A DNA stretch of 64,000 nucleotides from Hygrocybe punicea (Eukaryota; Basidiomycota; Agaricomycetes; Agaricales; Hygrophoraceae): assembly GCA_963556145.1 (NCBI GenBank), contig OY744471.1, positions 2,535,590 to 2,599,589 of the forward strand. The letters run 5' to 3'. The notes under the pieces were generated by a model. The model did not search any database. It was given only the letters and a program-made list of their open reading frames with translations, and was not told the origin of the DNA. How positions within the stretch are numbered: the first letter of the stretch is position 1; each line of letters opens with the position of its first letter. Made by a program: the position numbers and the translations under genes. Shown here piece by piece: positions 12,801 through 24,010 of this stretch.

Positions 12801-12916
12801 CTGGCAGCGTCTGTCTTGTTGGATACACCGCGAATACTTGGGTTGGCAAAGAGCTTTCCACGCAGTTGTCACTCAACGTGCAATGGGTTGTCGTCCTCGC
12901 ATCATGCAATGAGTAG
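9806..12916 (+). CDS. Many-exon orphan gene with phase-2 micro-exons, interrupted by an insert
   Basis: Exons by splice signals and frame are 9806-9849, 9911-9967, 10017-10031, 10081-10110, 10167-10286, 10417-10488, 10551-10580, 10641-10691, 10742-10819, 10869-10904, 10957-10983, 11037-11126, 11172-11255, 11304-11378 and 11426-11539. These give 307 codons plus 2 nt; every intron is phase 2 and most are 45-62 nt. The encoded N-terminus is low-complexity, alternating Lys/Arg-rich and Ser/Asp/Glu-rich, typical of a disordered nuclear or chromatin protein. After an LTR-like insert the frame resumes before 12044 (GPNPMGPFYLSLIPDVCP), then through exons ending near 12471 and 12643 and a last exon that stops at 12916. 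That C-terminal domain is strand-rich, with WTDDLSGSVCLVGYTANTW. The family is unknown to me. The same gene reappears in reverse at 40322-43429 by contig overlap. Confidence 0.7.
11599..11926. mobile_element. Solo-LTR-like insert in the many-exon gene
   Basis: The 328 bp segment begins TGTTG and ends CAACA, the short inverted TG...CA ends of an LTR. It has a TATATATA box-like site, and all three frames are closed, unlike the flanking coding sequence. No matching target-site duplication is visible, so it could be a recombined LTR or another insert. It falls just after the last confirmed micro-exon (11426-11539) and breaks the reading frame before the conserved C-terminal domain. Confidence 0.45.
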
Positions 12917-13451
12917 TATTTGATTATCTCCAATATCTGTCGCTGAATACCTTGTATATACCTGTACCACCTCCACCCCCCTTTGGATTCGTCTTTGTCT
13001 GGAATTGTCTGTTGATACCCTAGCCTGTACATTTTTGTATTCATGTTTTAAATTATTGCCAGCCGGTCTGCATATTGTTCTTGTCTGATTACTAAGAGTT
13101 TTTCTTACTCTGAAAGCTAAACTCCGAAAATTAAACTCAACGGTTTCAATACTCTTGCCTGCATACCATGTTGTTCCACTGTGTTGTGTTTCTATTATTG
13201 TTGCTTTTTCCTGCTCCATCTTGTCATTTGAACAGTGCTAAGGTGGGTGTCATAACTAGATTGCTGTCTTGCCGCAACTAATATCTATCGAGAGTATAGG
13301 CTAGTTCAATTGACCCGTATCATATGGCATATACAGATGATGTGGACATGTTTGCTGGTATATATTTCAAAATCCCATAATCATTTGAAGCTGATAAGAA
13401 TCATAGACACAAATGCATCATCGAGTATATAACTTCTGACCAATCGCATTT
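12917..13451. other. Intergenic, no gene supported
   Basis: Sequence between the many-exon gene and the Helitron minisatellite. I see no coding signal of its own; it should hold the 3' UTR of the gene and the outer 5' region of the Helitron. Confidence 0.5.
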
Positions 13452-15218
13452 GTGTTAGCTGACCTATTCATAACAACAGAAACATCTCATGGCCTTGTCC
13501 ATAAGGTACAAGGCTGGGTGTTATACTATCGTCCTGATACACCCCAGGATAGGGTGTTATACTATCGTCCTGACACACCCCAGGATAGGACACAAATATC
13601 TATTTATCGTCTTGCTGTGTCCCAAGACAGGGTGTTATACTATCGTCCTGACACACCCCAGGATAGGACACAAATATCTATTTATCGTCTTGCTGTGTCC
13701 CAAGACAGGGTGTTATACTATCGTCCTGACACACCCCAGGATAGGACACAAATATCTATTTATCGTCTTGCTGTGTCCCAAGACAGGGTGTTATACTATC
13801 GTCCTGAAACACCCCAGGATAGGACACAAATATTTTCTTATCATCTTGTTCATCTGTCCCAAGACTGGGTGTTATATCATTGTCCTGATACACCCCAGGA
13901 TATGGTGCTTTTTTATCATCCTGTTTATGCACCGCAGAACTTGAGTGTAAAAACACAATCATCTTATCATCTTGCTCATGTGTCCCATAACATGCTCTTG
14001 AATTATCAACCCGATGCACTCCAGGATATGGTGCTTTTTTATCATTCTGTTCATGCACTGCAGAACCTGAGTTTAACGACACAAATATCTCCTTATCTTT
14101 TTGCTCATGTGTCCCAAGACAGGCTATTCAATTATCAAGCTAATGCATGCCAGGATATAGTGTTTTTCTATCATTCTATATATAGGTCTGCACCACAGAA
14201 ATTGATTTCAAGGACACAGACAATGTGTGATTATCTTGCTCATCATGTGCCCCACAGGAGAATATTAAACAATAGTGGAGATTATCATTTTTCTCATGAT
14301 ATCTCTCATATAACAGAAGAAACAGTACAATGTCTTCCTGACCTAGATCACCTTTGTTCAAACCATTGGATTTTAAAGCCCAACAAAGAACTACCATTTA
14401 TTATTGAATTCTATGTACGACTTCTTCTATATGTCAATGCATCCATGCATGACTCATTATTTGTGCATGAAATACTTCCCCGGAAGTGTCAAAGAATACA
14501 TCTAAAGCTGCTACAAAACATGTATGTAGCACATGACTTTGCAGTATATATGCAAAAATATCAAACATTAATGATATATAGTTTATTGTTTATCTTTCAA
14601 GTATTTCTGGTATATTATTCACAATATTTTATAGGTCTTAATGTCATATGTACCACTGCTTTGAAACATGAATCTGCATCAGATAATAAATATTGCTCTA
14701 ATGATAATACCAAGGAGAACGATACAAATATGCATAATATTGTTGGTGGTGGATCAAAGTTGTTCATATTTAATGAGCTGTCTCCTTATTTATCAAATTC
14801 CATAAGATATCCTACTCATGTGAAATTCAAATTCAGAGAATATATAAAACAATCAGATACAAGAACTGATACATTAAATACATTAACATGTTTTGTGCCA
14901 TGGGATGTGTTATTACCACAATTAACAACAGATCAACTAAAGTCCATTGCAGCAGCTCACATAATATTGTCACATATGCTAGATCTCATAAGGCAGATAT
15001 TCAAACTTCAATCAAGAGCCATATATGTGCAAGTTGTGCTCAATATCTACCTGTATTTGATGTCATAGATATTGAAGTTTTAAATAAGGAATCAAAGGCA
15101 TCTAATGCAAGAGCAGTGAAACGATATCAAAGCCAAAATATAGAATACAAAGTAAAAAATATGCAATCAGTAACAAGATATCAACAAACAAAAGGTGTAG
15201 AATACAAAGTAAACAACT
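13452..15218 (+). CDS. Helitron 2 transposase N-terminal part, cut by gap (duplicate of 38020-39786)
   Basis: This is the 5' portion of the Helitron gene seen complete at 39786-31257, minus strand. One frame is open at 13452-15068. Its first in-frame ATG is at 13902, after the minisatellite, and an internal VGGG...LFIFNELS segment matches the N-terminal part of Helitron 1. A frame change near 14957 moves similarity to the frame that begins 14888 and contains ICASCAQYLPVFDV, a Cys-pair motif also in Helitron 1 (CIDCSSYVSVFEF). The contig stops at 15218, about residue 110 of that second frame. It should not be counted as a separate gene if the contigs overlap. Confidence 0.75.
13510..13835 (+). 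repeat. Minisatellite, 36/78 bp units, upstream of Helitron 2
   Basis: TTATACTATCG recurs at 13521, 13557, 13635, 13713 and 13791: one 36 bp step then three 78 bp steps. All periods are multiples of three, so a reading frame stays open through the array. The mirror copy is at about 39403-39728. Confidence 0.85.
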
Positions 15219-15418
15219 NNNNNNNNNNNNNNNNNNNNNNNNNNNNNNNNNNNNNNNNNNNNNNNNNNNNNNNNNNNNNNNNNNNNNNNNNNNNNNNNNN
15301 NNNNNNNNNNNNNNNNNNNNNNNNNNNNNNNNNNNNNNNNNNNNNNNNNNNNNNNNNNNNNNNNNNNNNNNNNNNNNNNNNNNNNNNNNNNNNNNNNNNN
15401 NNNNNNNNNNNNNNNNNN
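15219..15418. other. Assembly gap, 200 N
   Basis: A run of exactly 200 N, a conventional unknown-size scaffold gap. Confidence 0.99.
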
Positions 15419-15720
15419 CACGGACTTAGATATTTAAGTGCAACACTGTGGATGCACACCTACACTCATTAGTACCCATTCTATGCCTTTCCACATTACG
15501 CATGCTAGTGAACAGACACAAATAGCATATATGCTTACCTTTATATCATTTATTATGGCTTCACTAGCAATGCCCAGACCTGGCCGTTTATGTATGGTGC
15601 ACAGAGGCACATCCCCCACTCATTAGTATTTATTATATATTTCTCTGTATTGCGTGTGCAAGGATACAAGCCCAACTAGTGTTCTTACCTATATTAAAAC
15701 GAGTGTGGGAGGTATCAAGG
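15419..15720. repeat. Degenerate direct repeats at contig 2 left end
   Basis: Two diverged copies of a roughly 150 bp unit share CACTCATTAGTA followed by a similar stretch ending TTACCTATAT or TTACCTTTAT. No gene was seen. Confidence 0.45.
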
Positions 15721-16900
15721 TTATGGATGAAAAAGGATAAATGAACGTGGGTCCAGGTTTCGAGTCATGGCACGAGTGACAAGCTGTGGGAATAAGATGT
15801 CGGGTACTGCAATGAAGCGATGTCATGTGAACAATATGTGATAGGGGTTGGTTCACTGTTTGGGAAGTCGTATGGTCTGTGGTTGAAGTCCAAAAGAATG
15901 TGCTTCGGCGATGGTCGGATTAGAGAGAACAGTGACATGTCTTGTGATCGGGGATTGTTCAGGGCATGCGTGCAGGTGAGGAATGTCGTCGGATAATCAG
16001 GGAGGATAATGGTAGGCACGGAATACGAAAGTGGAAACCATATATCCAGGTATGGCAATTGTTAATTACGTGGTGAGATATTGTTGAGGTGGAAGTCGGA
16101 AGTATCGATGGCAGAAGGGTTTTGGTACCGATGCCAAAGATAGATCATAACAAGGTAAAAACCGATGAGGAAGGTGATGGCGATGCTGCCAATGATGATT
16201 ATGGTAATTAGCTGTGTCGGGAGTACAGCCATTGTAAATCGGTTTGTCGTGGGATGAAGTCAACAATATGTCAGGGCGAGGGAAAAGACAATAGCAATGA
16301 TGTCCGTCGGCAAGGAGACTATTCGGGTACAGCAAGGTAATGTGGGGATGTGTCCATGGTTGGTCTGGATTGTTCTAGAAGAAAAGAGAACAAGGACAAG
16401 AAGAAACAACGATGTCCGAAAGAAGACAAAAGGTAAAAGGAAATGAAAAAGGAAGGTGTGATAAAGTGGAATCGTCATGGTGGGTAACGGAGTTGGAATC
16501 GGAGTTGCAGAGTTGAAAAACGTAACAATTTGCCAAAATCGGCATGTGAGTACAACTTTCGTGTGAGCAAAATATACATGCCTGCGGACATCGGTTCAGC
16601 AGTTCTGAACTGCTCGTGAACCGTTTAAACAATGAGGGGGTTGCCTGAACCCCAAACTGGACCTGGGGTTCAGTTCAGCCCAAGGTGCTGGACTGAACCA
16701 AACTTCCGGTTCGGTTTGGAGTTCGAACCGGGTTTGGATCGGTTCTGAACCGAACTTTGGCAGCACTAGTCCCAGCAGGAAAAACTCAAAGGATTTTGGG
16801 TGTACAAGTGCGCTGTTGTGGAGGATGATTTTTCAATAGTCTTGAAGTGAGAGGGAGTCAGGCTATGTAAGTTCCCCCAGCTGTAAGAGCGCATGAAAAG
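15721..16900. other. No supported gene; GGTTC-rich block at 16590-16770
   Basis: Short open frames on the minus strand show no domain and look accidental. At about 16590-16770 the DNA is a degenerate array of GGTTC/GAACC motifs like the arms of the element at 18951-20657, probably a related decayed element end. Confidence 0.4.
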
Positions 16901-16949
16901 TGGTAGAAGCTAATGCTGCAAATATTATATCATTGTGAGAGCCTGATGT

Positions 16950-18400
16950 GAGGCATGTTGAGACAATATTAATAAGATCGTCCCTCAACAGGGGACAGCA
17001 ACAAATTGTGCTGACTGCACACATCTTTTTGTACCCGGCGAGTGTTTTTGTGATGAGATGGTGACATCTGATTGATCAGATGTCTAGGAAGTAGGGTTCA
17101 AGCTGAAAGATAGTTGTCAACTGATTGCAGTTTGATATGGTGACACATGAAGACGACTTAAAAACTGATTGTATCAGGGGAGGGTGTGCAGGGTAAGTTA
17201 TGACTGTTACAAAAGGAGATATATGAATTAAGGGCAGATGTGTAAGCGGTGGCAGTGCTGGGTTCAATTGAGCAGCCAGTAGTGATAGCATGTTCGTGTC
17301 GGAGGCACTCGAGTGACCAGGCAGGCCGGGTGGGCTGTCTGGTCGATTTGGATGAAAGGGTCATTGTTTTGGTTGCCCCAGCATAACTCGAGGGGGTTCA
17401 AAGGTGGTGATATTCAAATCAGGGGAATGTAGCAATGCAATATTGATGTTGCCACATGAGAGTGCATCCGTGACGATGTTGTGATCGCTGGGGACATCGA
17501 AAACATGGAAAACAAAATGGTAGTCAAGGGAGAGGTTGATGGCATCCAACAGGATGGGGTTGTAATTGGGGTTGGCATGTAAAGAGTTGAACATGTCCAC
17601 CATGTTGGTGTTGTCGCAGAAAACTGCCACGTGATGTGGCAAGGGTTGGATGTTGTCAGTTATGTAGTGTAACACAGAGAGGACAGCAAGCACTTCTAAA
17701 AAGAAGATCAAAGGAGGGTTGTTGGATGTGATGCGGTGAAAATGACTTATCTGAATATCTGTGGATTAGAAACTGAGCCCGGTGGGATAGGCATCAGAAT
17801 GAAAAGTGATGTTGGCCTGAGTAGTGCTCCAAGCTAAGGAGTCAAGGATTGAGACCCCAGATGACTGTTTGATGTGATCAGCAATCCAGGACAATTCATG
17901 GTCCATGGTCCAGATAGGGGCAAGTGAGCGTGTCTTGCCAGCCATCTTGAAGTAAACCATTGAAAGGCCAGGTCATAGAAGGGGGTAGACATTAAGGGAC
18001 CAGTTGATCCAGCCAGCCAGCTTCTCAAATTCACAAAGTGTCCAGTGTTGTTTTGCGACAGCAAAGTCGCAGATCACATGGATAAGATCTGCATGGGAAT
18101 CTGACAGCATGGTAATGGTCATTGCATTGGGGTTGACCTGGAAGCCAATAATAATTAAGGATGATCCCCATTCTTGCTTGTGTTCCTTGTGAGGTATGCC
18201 CAATGAATCCAAGAGCATTGTAGTGGCGAGATCGGGGTGGCTGTGGAACAATGATCCTAGCCTGGGGTGTCAGCGTGGAAGTGACAAGGAATAGTTTAGC
18301 AGGCTTCAGTAGGGTGATAAGAGACAAAGGGTAGAAAGCTGCCAAGTAAAACTACAGATATCTATCAAGACCGGTCAAAGTCGATGATGTCAGGTACAGC
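16950..18400 (-). pseudogene. DIRS-like retrotransposon relic (RT thumb, RNase H, tyrosine recombinase N-terminus)
   Basis: Reading leftward from 18345, fragments in several frames give an RT C-terminal part (LGIPHKEHK..., IIIGFQVNPN), then an RNase H-like part with CDNTNMVDMFNSL and DVPSDHNIVTDALS at 17361-17711. A recombinase N-terminal SAM-like domain (TATAYTSALNSYISFCNSH) follows at 17158-17364, then VDNYLSA and LEPYF at 17086-17130. This RT-RNaseH-recombinase order is that of fungal DIRS-type elements. At least four frame breaks and an internal stop make it inactive. The catalytic RT palm and the recombinase catalytic domain are not preserved here. Family assignment is from motif order, not a search. 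Confidence 0.7.
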
Positions 18401-18948
18401 AAGTTGCATGTTGGGTGACGAGGGATGTAAGAATATGGACAGTAGAACGATGGGGAGAGTGTCAAGGGAACCGACGAGTTGTATGAGTGATGGATTTTAC
18501 TGAGAGACTAATTCTGAGTAAGGGGAAATGGGGGAACTGGTTTTTTTGTTTGTCTCTATTTACTGCAGTCTTTAAATACTGAAGTAAATAAGAAAAGAAA
18601 GAAATCCAAAATAAACTAAATCAGGGCTCAGCAGTGATACAGGTGTATCAGCATTAACAACTTTGCTTGTCGAGTGGGCATTAGTTTGTTATAAGGGGCA
18701 TAAAAAGTGAAGTCATCGTCGAAATTCCATGAGAAGTTGTCCATCTACATAAGTAAAAAGGTCAATGATGAGAACTATGACAACCATGATCCAGGTAACA
18801 AGAGATGTGAAGCACGTATAGATGTGACCACCAGTGCCATTACCAAAATGGTTGCAGCTAGGGAATAGCACAGGTATGGGTAAACCCATGATTTTCGGGC
18901 CACAGGTTGATCAGGTACGGGCACAGTGTCCAAATTAGGCAACCCATG
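18400..18948. other. No supported gene
   Basis: AT-richer sequence between the DIRS relic and the TIR element; no coding or repeat signal was recognised. Confidence 0.4.
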
Positions 18949-18950
18949 TA

Positions 18951-20657
18951 GTGATGGACAGGTCCAGTTTGGTCCGGTTCTCAGCCAAATTTGGCAAACC
19001 CCGGACCGAACCCTAGGTCCGGTTCTACTTAAGTACAGAACCTCGGACCGAACCATCAGTTCTGGTTCTTTCAGGTCTGGTTCCAGTTCGGCAATCCTAG
19101 AACCAAGAACCGGACCTTAATATTGCTACTTTTGTATGGTATTGAGAGGGCATCGCGGGTAGCGTGACAACCCCCATGTATTTATAGTACTAATGTAATT
19201 TTACATGTAAACGAATATTAAACAGAGGGTGGGGCAGAGTCCCCCACCCACGCCTGCCATTCGTGCTGCTTGCTGTTGGAACCCCACCAACCCTGCCTGC
19301 CACCGTTCGCTGTCTGTTCATGCCATTGGCGTGGGCACTGGCCACTGGCACCTGAGCGAGTTAGGCCATAGCCGTTGTGGCTCGTGTGTTGGGTCTGTGG
19401 GCTGTAGCTGGCTGGTGTGTTGACATTGGCACGGACTTCTCGTTGCCTTGGCCGTCGTCATCACCATCGGCCCAGTTCCATCGTCGTCGTCACCCTACTG
19501 CTGCCAGTTGGTGGTGGAGGTCATCGCCGTCGTTGTCATTGTCCCGTTGCTGTTGCTGTTAGCATCAGAGACGTTGGCATTGGCGTTGGCGTTGGCATTT
19601 GCGTTGGCGTTGGCGTCATGGGGCTATGGTGGTGGGGGGGGTGGTTTTTAAAGAAAAAAATTAAACAGAGGGGCACTCTGGCCCGCCCTGGCCTCACCCC
19701 ATCCTCTGCAGTCGCCTCCTGCTGTTTGTGCTGCCCGCTGTTGCAACCCCCACCCCCCGCCTACCACCGTTCGCCATCTGTTCATGCCATTGGGTGTGGG
19801 CGTTAGCCACCAGCGCCTGAGCAAGGGGGCCGGTTGCTGCTGTGGTGGTTGTTGCCGCTGCCATCGCTGCACGGTTGCTGCCTTGCCGTAGCCATAGTCG
19901 TAGCTGTAGACCCGAGCCATGGCTCATGGCTCGAGTCGTTGCCACCATCGAGTTCCGTCATCGTCGTCGTCGCCATACTGCTGCCAGTTGGCGGTGGAAG
20001 TCGTCGTTGTCGTCGGTGTTGCCATTGTTGTCGTTGTCGTTGTGTAATGGTGGTGGTGCCGTTGTCATCGTTGTCGTTGTCGTCGCCATTTGCCGGAAGG
20101 TGGGCCAGGAGTGGATAGGACGCTGGGTGGTGGGGAAGGGTGGCCACAATAGGGTGGCAAATGGGGGCCTGGGAAGCACAGTGGATGGTCGGATAAAACT
20201 TACATGGCACTGGCCACCGCCGCCTGAACGGCCGTCATTCCGCCATCATTGTCGCCCTACTGCTGCCAGTTGGCAGTGGAGGTCGTCGTCATCATCGTCT
20301 TGTGATGGTGGTGGTGGTGATGCCTGTTGTTGTCGCCAGTTGGCGGTGGAGGTCGTTGTTGTTGTTGTTGACATTGACGTTGGCAAGGGGTTGCTGCTGC
20401 TGTGGTGGTCAACGTCACTAACTTTCTGCTAGAGTAGTAAGGACTCACCTATCAAGATGTCACGGGACCATTGGGACGTCGTTTTGGACACCGGTTTGGA
20501 CCGGTCCGAATGGGTTCTGGACCGTGCAAAAACACGTGAACGCGGAACCGGACTTTAGGTCTGGTTCACGCCTTGCCTCAAACCTGGACCTGAACCACGG
20601 TTCGGTTCCCATCGGTTCAGGTTCGAACCACGGTTCTGAACCTGACCTGTCCATCAC
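18951..20657. mobile_element. Non-autonomous 1.7 kb TIR element with TA flanks
   Basis: The left end GTGATGGACAGGTC (18951-18964) is matched exactly in inverted orientation at 20644-20657, and both ends are flanked by TA (18949-18950, 20658-20659). The next 150 bp inside each end consists of degenerate GGTTC/GAACC-type motifs, giving long imperfect inverted arms. The centre (19440-20420) is built from biased GTC/GTT/CGT trinucleotides. No transposase is encoded. TA duplication points to a Tc1/mariner-type mobiliser, which is an inference. Confidence 0.6.
19440..20420. repeat. Trinucleotide-biased low-complexity tract
   Basis: Long runs of GTC, GTT and CGT triplets and their complements keep several frames open on both strands (Val/Ala/Cys-rich or Thr/Asn/Gln-rich). 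No domain, start context or introns support a gene; I treat it as an expanded simple repeat inside the TIR element. Confidence 0.65.
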
Positions 20658-20773
20658 TAAACCCATGCACAACTGTGTACCTGCACCATGGGTTGACGGG
20701 TCTTCAAGTGACCCTTTCAGTAAGTTTTTATTCAACTATTCAACACTTATTGACATGTTTTTGGACTTAGGAA

Positions 20774-21990
20774 ATGTTACGAGTTCTTTTAATTTATTAA
20801 AAGACTCGTTCTTTATCAGACCTGGTTCAGTGAAGGTTCGTAATTAATTAATTAATTAATTAATTAATTCATTAATGTTTTTGCATCGCCTATAGAGAAA
20901 TTTTTTTTGGGCAAGAGATATGAGTCTACTTCTTATGCTGGAATGTAACATAAAATCGGGGCCATGTTTGGAGTGGCTTACATAAGCATCCAAATATGGG
21001 ATGTCTCACACAAGACAAATTACCTTCCAATTATATTCAAAATATTCATACTGCCTTCAGTTCTTATCAGAATTAGCTGAAAATTGAACTGCTGACTAAT
21101 ATAAACATTTCGGGCAAGGTGTGACAGTCACATGTGACCAGTCTAACCATATAGGGTACTTTTTGATATTATATACCAAATTTTTTGCTGATCGCAATGG
21201 TAATAGTCACATGTGACCAGTCTAACCATATATAGTAATTTGGCATAATATATGCTAAATCACATACTGCTCATCATATTCATTACACAAATGCAATTAT
21301 ATTTACAATATTTATCCTGGCCTTAATTCTTATCAGATTCAGCTGAAAATTGAACTGCTGCCTAATATTATCATTTCGGGTCAGATGTGACAGTCATATG
21401 TGACCACTCTAACCATATAAGGCAGTTTCTGATATTGTTTAGCAAATTTTTTGCTGATCGCAATGGTGATAGTCACATGTGACCAGTCTAACCATATAAG
21501 GTAATTTTATACCATATATCCTAAATTTCGAGGTGATCACAGGAGTCATAGTCACATGTGACTACCATTACTATATATAGAAATATCAGCCATATAAGCA
21601 GAAATTAGTGTAACTCAGATGATATAATGATATTTTTACTTAAAACATATAATTCAATGTGATATCGCTGTATATATTATATACTAATTATATATTTCAA
21701 GCAAAATCACTTATTGATGTTTGTAATAATCATACAAATAAAAATCCAATGACAGAAACAAGACTTTGTTCATGCCATATGCAACATTGGCTCACTCAAG
21801 CACAGCTGTCTTCATGTTATCATCTGTTGTGCAGCAAAGTTATGGAGAAGTAGGGTTTAGCAAATGTAAGTTACGAGTTCTTCCATTTATGGAAGAATCG
21901 TTCTTATCAGTCCAGGATATAGCGCAGTTCGTCAGTAATTAATTAATTAATTAATTAATTGATTAATTAATGTTTGAAATCAACCATAGA
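20774..21990. repeat. Region framed by a 130 bp direct repeat, with palindromic CACATGTG repeats
   Basis: Similar blocks at about 20774-20900 and 21866-21990 each have an ACGAGTTCTT...hairpin...CGTTCTT segment, a short spacer and a (TAAT)n run. Between them the palindrome TCACATGTGA, usually followed by CCAGTCTAACCATATA, recurs near 21129, 21208, 21474 and 21551, with a variant near 21394. The AT-rich filler has no gene. Confidence 0.6.
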
Positions 21991-22360
21991 GCCAAATTCT
22001 GCATTTCTGACCGTTTCTTTTTGAAAAAATTCATGAATAAACTAGATTTTTCGAATTTTGTCCTCAAATATTGTCAGGAATATAGAATTTAATTTGAGCT
22101 CATAAGAACTCAAAAACCGCTCCAGTGGATGAGAAAAAGAATTTGTATGACGCGGAATTTGAGCGAAAAAGGCAGTTGTCACGCTGAGTAACAGGTGAGT
22201 TTGCCCCCTCCCGTCGAATTTTTTTGGTTGATCTTTGGTCAGATACCACTGACTTAGGTAGGGGCAGGCCCCAAACGATTCCAGCACCCCGTTTCCGACC
22301 AAAACGACGAGTCTGAGCAAGGGGAACGGCCACACACGGAATCGGTAAGTCGCCTCCCCT
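21991..22360. other. No supported gene
   Basis: Transition from AT-rich repeats into GC-rich tandem arrays; open frames show no recognisable domain. Confidence 0.4.
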
Positions 22361-22930
22361 TGATATATTTTTGTTCACCTTCGCCCGAATACAGCCTGTC
22401 CCGCCCCGTTTTCGACCACCCCCAGCCATTCTTCATCCCCCGCACCTCGTTCGTGTCAAATACGAGCGACCAGGGGGTCTCAGGCCGTCGCGTTCCAGCT
22501 CTCTGCCCAACCTCAAGCACCTCGTGCTCCGGCTGTTTGCCCAACCACCCCCACCCCCGTTTTTTCATTCACCAAGACACCCCCTGCCGGCCCGTTTTCG
22601 ACCACCACCGTCGAGTCTACACCCCCCGTACTTCGTTTCCCTTGAAAATGAGGGGTCGGGGGGTCTCAAGACCTCGCGTTCCGGCTGTTTGCCCAACCAT
22701 CCCCACCCTTTTTCATTCACCAAGACACTCCGTCCCACCCTGTTTTCGACCACCCCCGGCCACTATATGCCCCCTGCGACTCGTTTCCGTAGAAATCGAG
22801 AGAACGGGGGGTCCGAATCCCTCGCGTTTCCGCCTCCTGCCCAACCAGCCCGCCCCCCACTTTTTTTGATCACTAGGACTGTCCCCCGCCCCATTTTCAA
22901 CCAACCCCGGCCAGTACACATCCCCCGGAC
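22360..22930. repeat. GC-rich tandem array, family A (copy 1)
   Basis: Roughly 150 bp units with the order GTTTTCGACCACC, a CGTTTCC...GAAAA stretch, a GGTCGGGGGGTCTCA-like block and TGCCCAACC, repeated about four times with divergence. A better conserved array of the same family is at 48010-48480. Open frames across it are an effect of the repeat. Confidence 0.65.
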
Positions 22931-24010
22931 CCATTGGGGGTGATTGAGTGCAAAATGGTGCGTTCATTCATCCCCGTTGGCCCACACTGACCCCCTCTTT
23001 CCCCATACCCCCCCTACCAGATCTCTACCCCATGACCTCGGACGGCCAATCCCCGCCATACACACACAGAAGGGACCCATTGGGGATGGTTGAGCACAAA
23101 ATCGAGCGTACGTTCGACCCCGTTGCCTCGCGCTGACCCCACCTTTCCCCATACCCCCCCTTACCAGATCTCTACCCCGGGACCTCGGACGGCCAAACCC
23201 CGCCACACACAGTTGGATGGGACCCAATGGGGTCGGACAAGCGTAAAACCGCGCATTTGTTCGACCCCGTTGGCCCACGCTGGCCCCACCTCTCCTCATA
23301 CCTCCCCCCTCCCAGATCTCTACCCGCGGTCCTCGGATCCCCAAACCCCGCCACATACACACGGATGGGACCAACTGGGGTCGTTTGAGCACGAGATCGC
23401 GCCTCCGTTCAGTCCCATTGCCTCGCACTGCCCCTACCTCTCCTCATACCCCCTACCCTTCCAGATCTCTACCCCCAGGTTTCAGATTGCCATCCCCACC
23501 TCCATGTAGTTATTAGGCTGGATGCTCTGCTCTTTTTGCTTCCACTGGCTGACCACCTCCACCCCATACCACTGTACCATACAATATATTTATTATTATA
23601 AGAAATTGGTTTGGCTAACTCTGACATGGACAAAAATATTATTATCAATAACCAAATGCACATGGTGCTACCAAACCACATGAGGACCAGTCAGGGGGGA
23701 CCCAATGGACCGCAAATATGCCCCCAGAAGTGGTCCGATGCTTCCCCTTGAGTCGTACTGACCCTCTCCTCCTCATGCCCCCATACACCAGATCTCCACC
23801 CCAGGCAGTCGGACGGCCAAACCACACACGGAGTAGTCAGGAGGGACCTAATGGAGTGTTCTGATCACCCCAAAAGTGGTATGATGTTTCCCCTTTTGCC
23901 ATACTGACCCCCTCCTCCTCATGCCCCCCCATACACCAGACCTCTACCCCCCGAAGTCAGACCACCACAACACTTGAGGAGCGGTTGGAGGGGACCCAAT
24001 GGACTGTAAG
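22930..24010. repeat. Tandem array, family B, about 145 bp units
   Basis: Units begin GGGACCCA(A/T)TGG and contain CCCCATAC...CCAGATCTCTACCCC and a CGGACGGCCAAACC-type end. Four units run from 22930 to 23506 and two to three more diverged units from 23695 to 24010, separated by about 190 bp of unrelated sequence. Confidence 0.7.

Larger units (their letters stand above)
9502..15218 (+). repeat. Contig-end overlap, arm 1 (reverse complement of 38020-43732)
   Basis: Corresponding positions sum to 53238 at the inner end and drift to 53234 at the outer end through a few single-base indels. The segment ends exactly at the gap. See the paired arm and the assembly finding. Confidence 0.95.

Noticed and set aside
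13452..15068. Independent 538 aa repeat protein
   Set aside because: It is collinear with the N-terminal part of Helitron 1, so it belongs to the Helitron 2 transposase.
15765..16478. Pro/Tyr/His-rich minus-strand proteins
   Set aside because: No start, splice or domain support; composition looks accidental.
19417..20432. Val/Cys- or Gln/Thr-rich proteins on both strands
   Set aside because: Trinucleotide bias keeps all frames open; there is no domain, intron or start context.
22371..23509. Pro/Arg-rich proteins of 130-190 aa
   Set aside because: Their sequence repeats with the DNA unit and frames are open on both strands at once.
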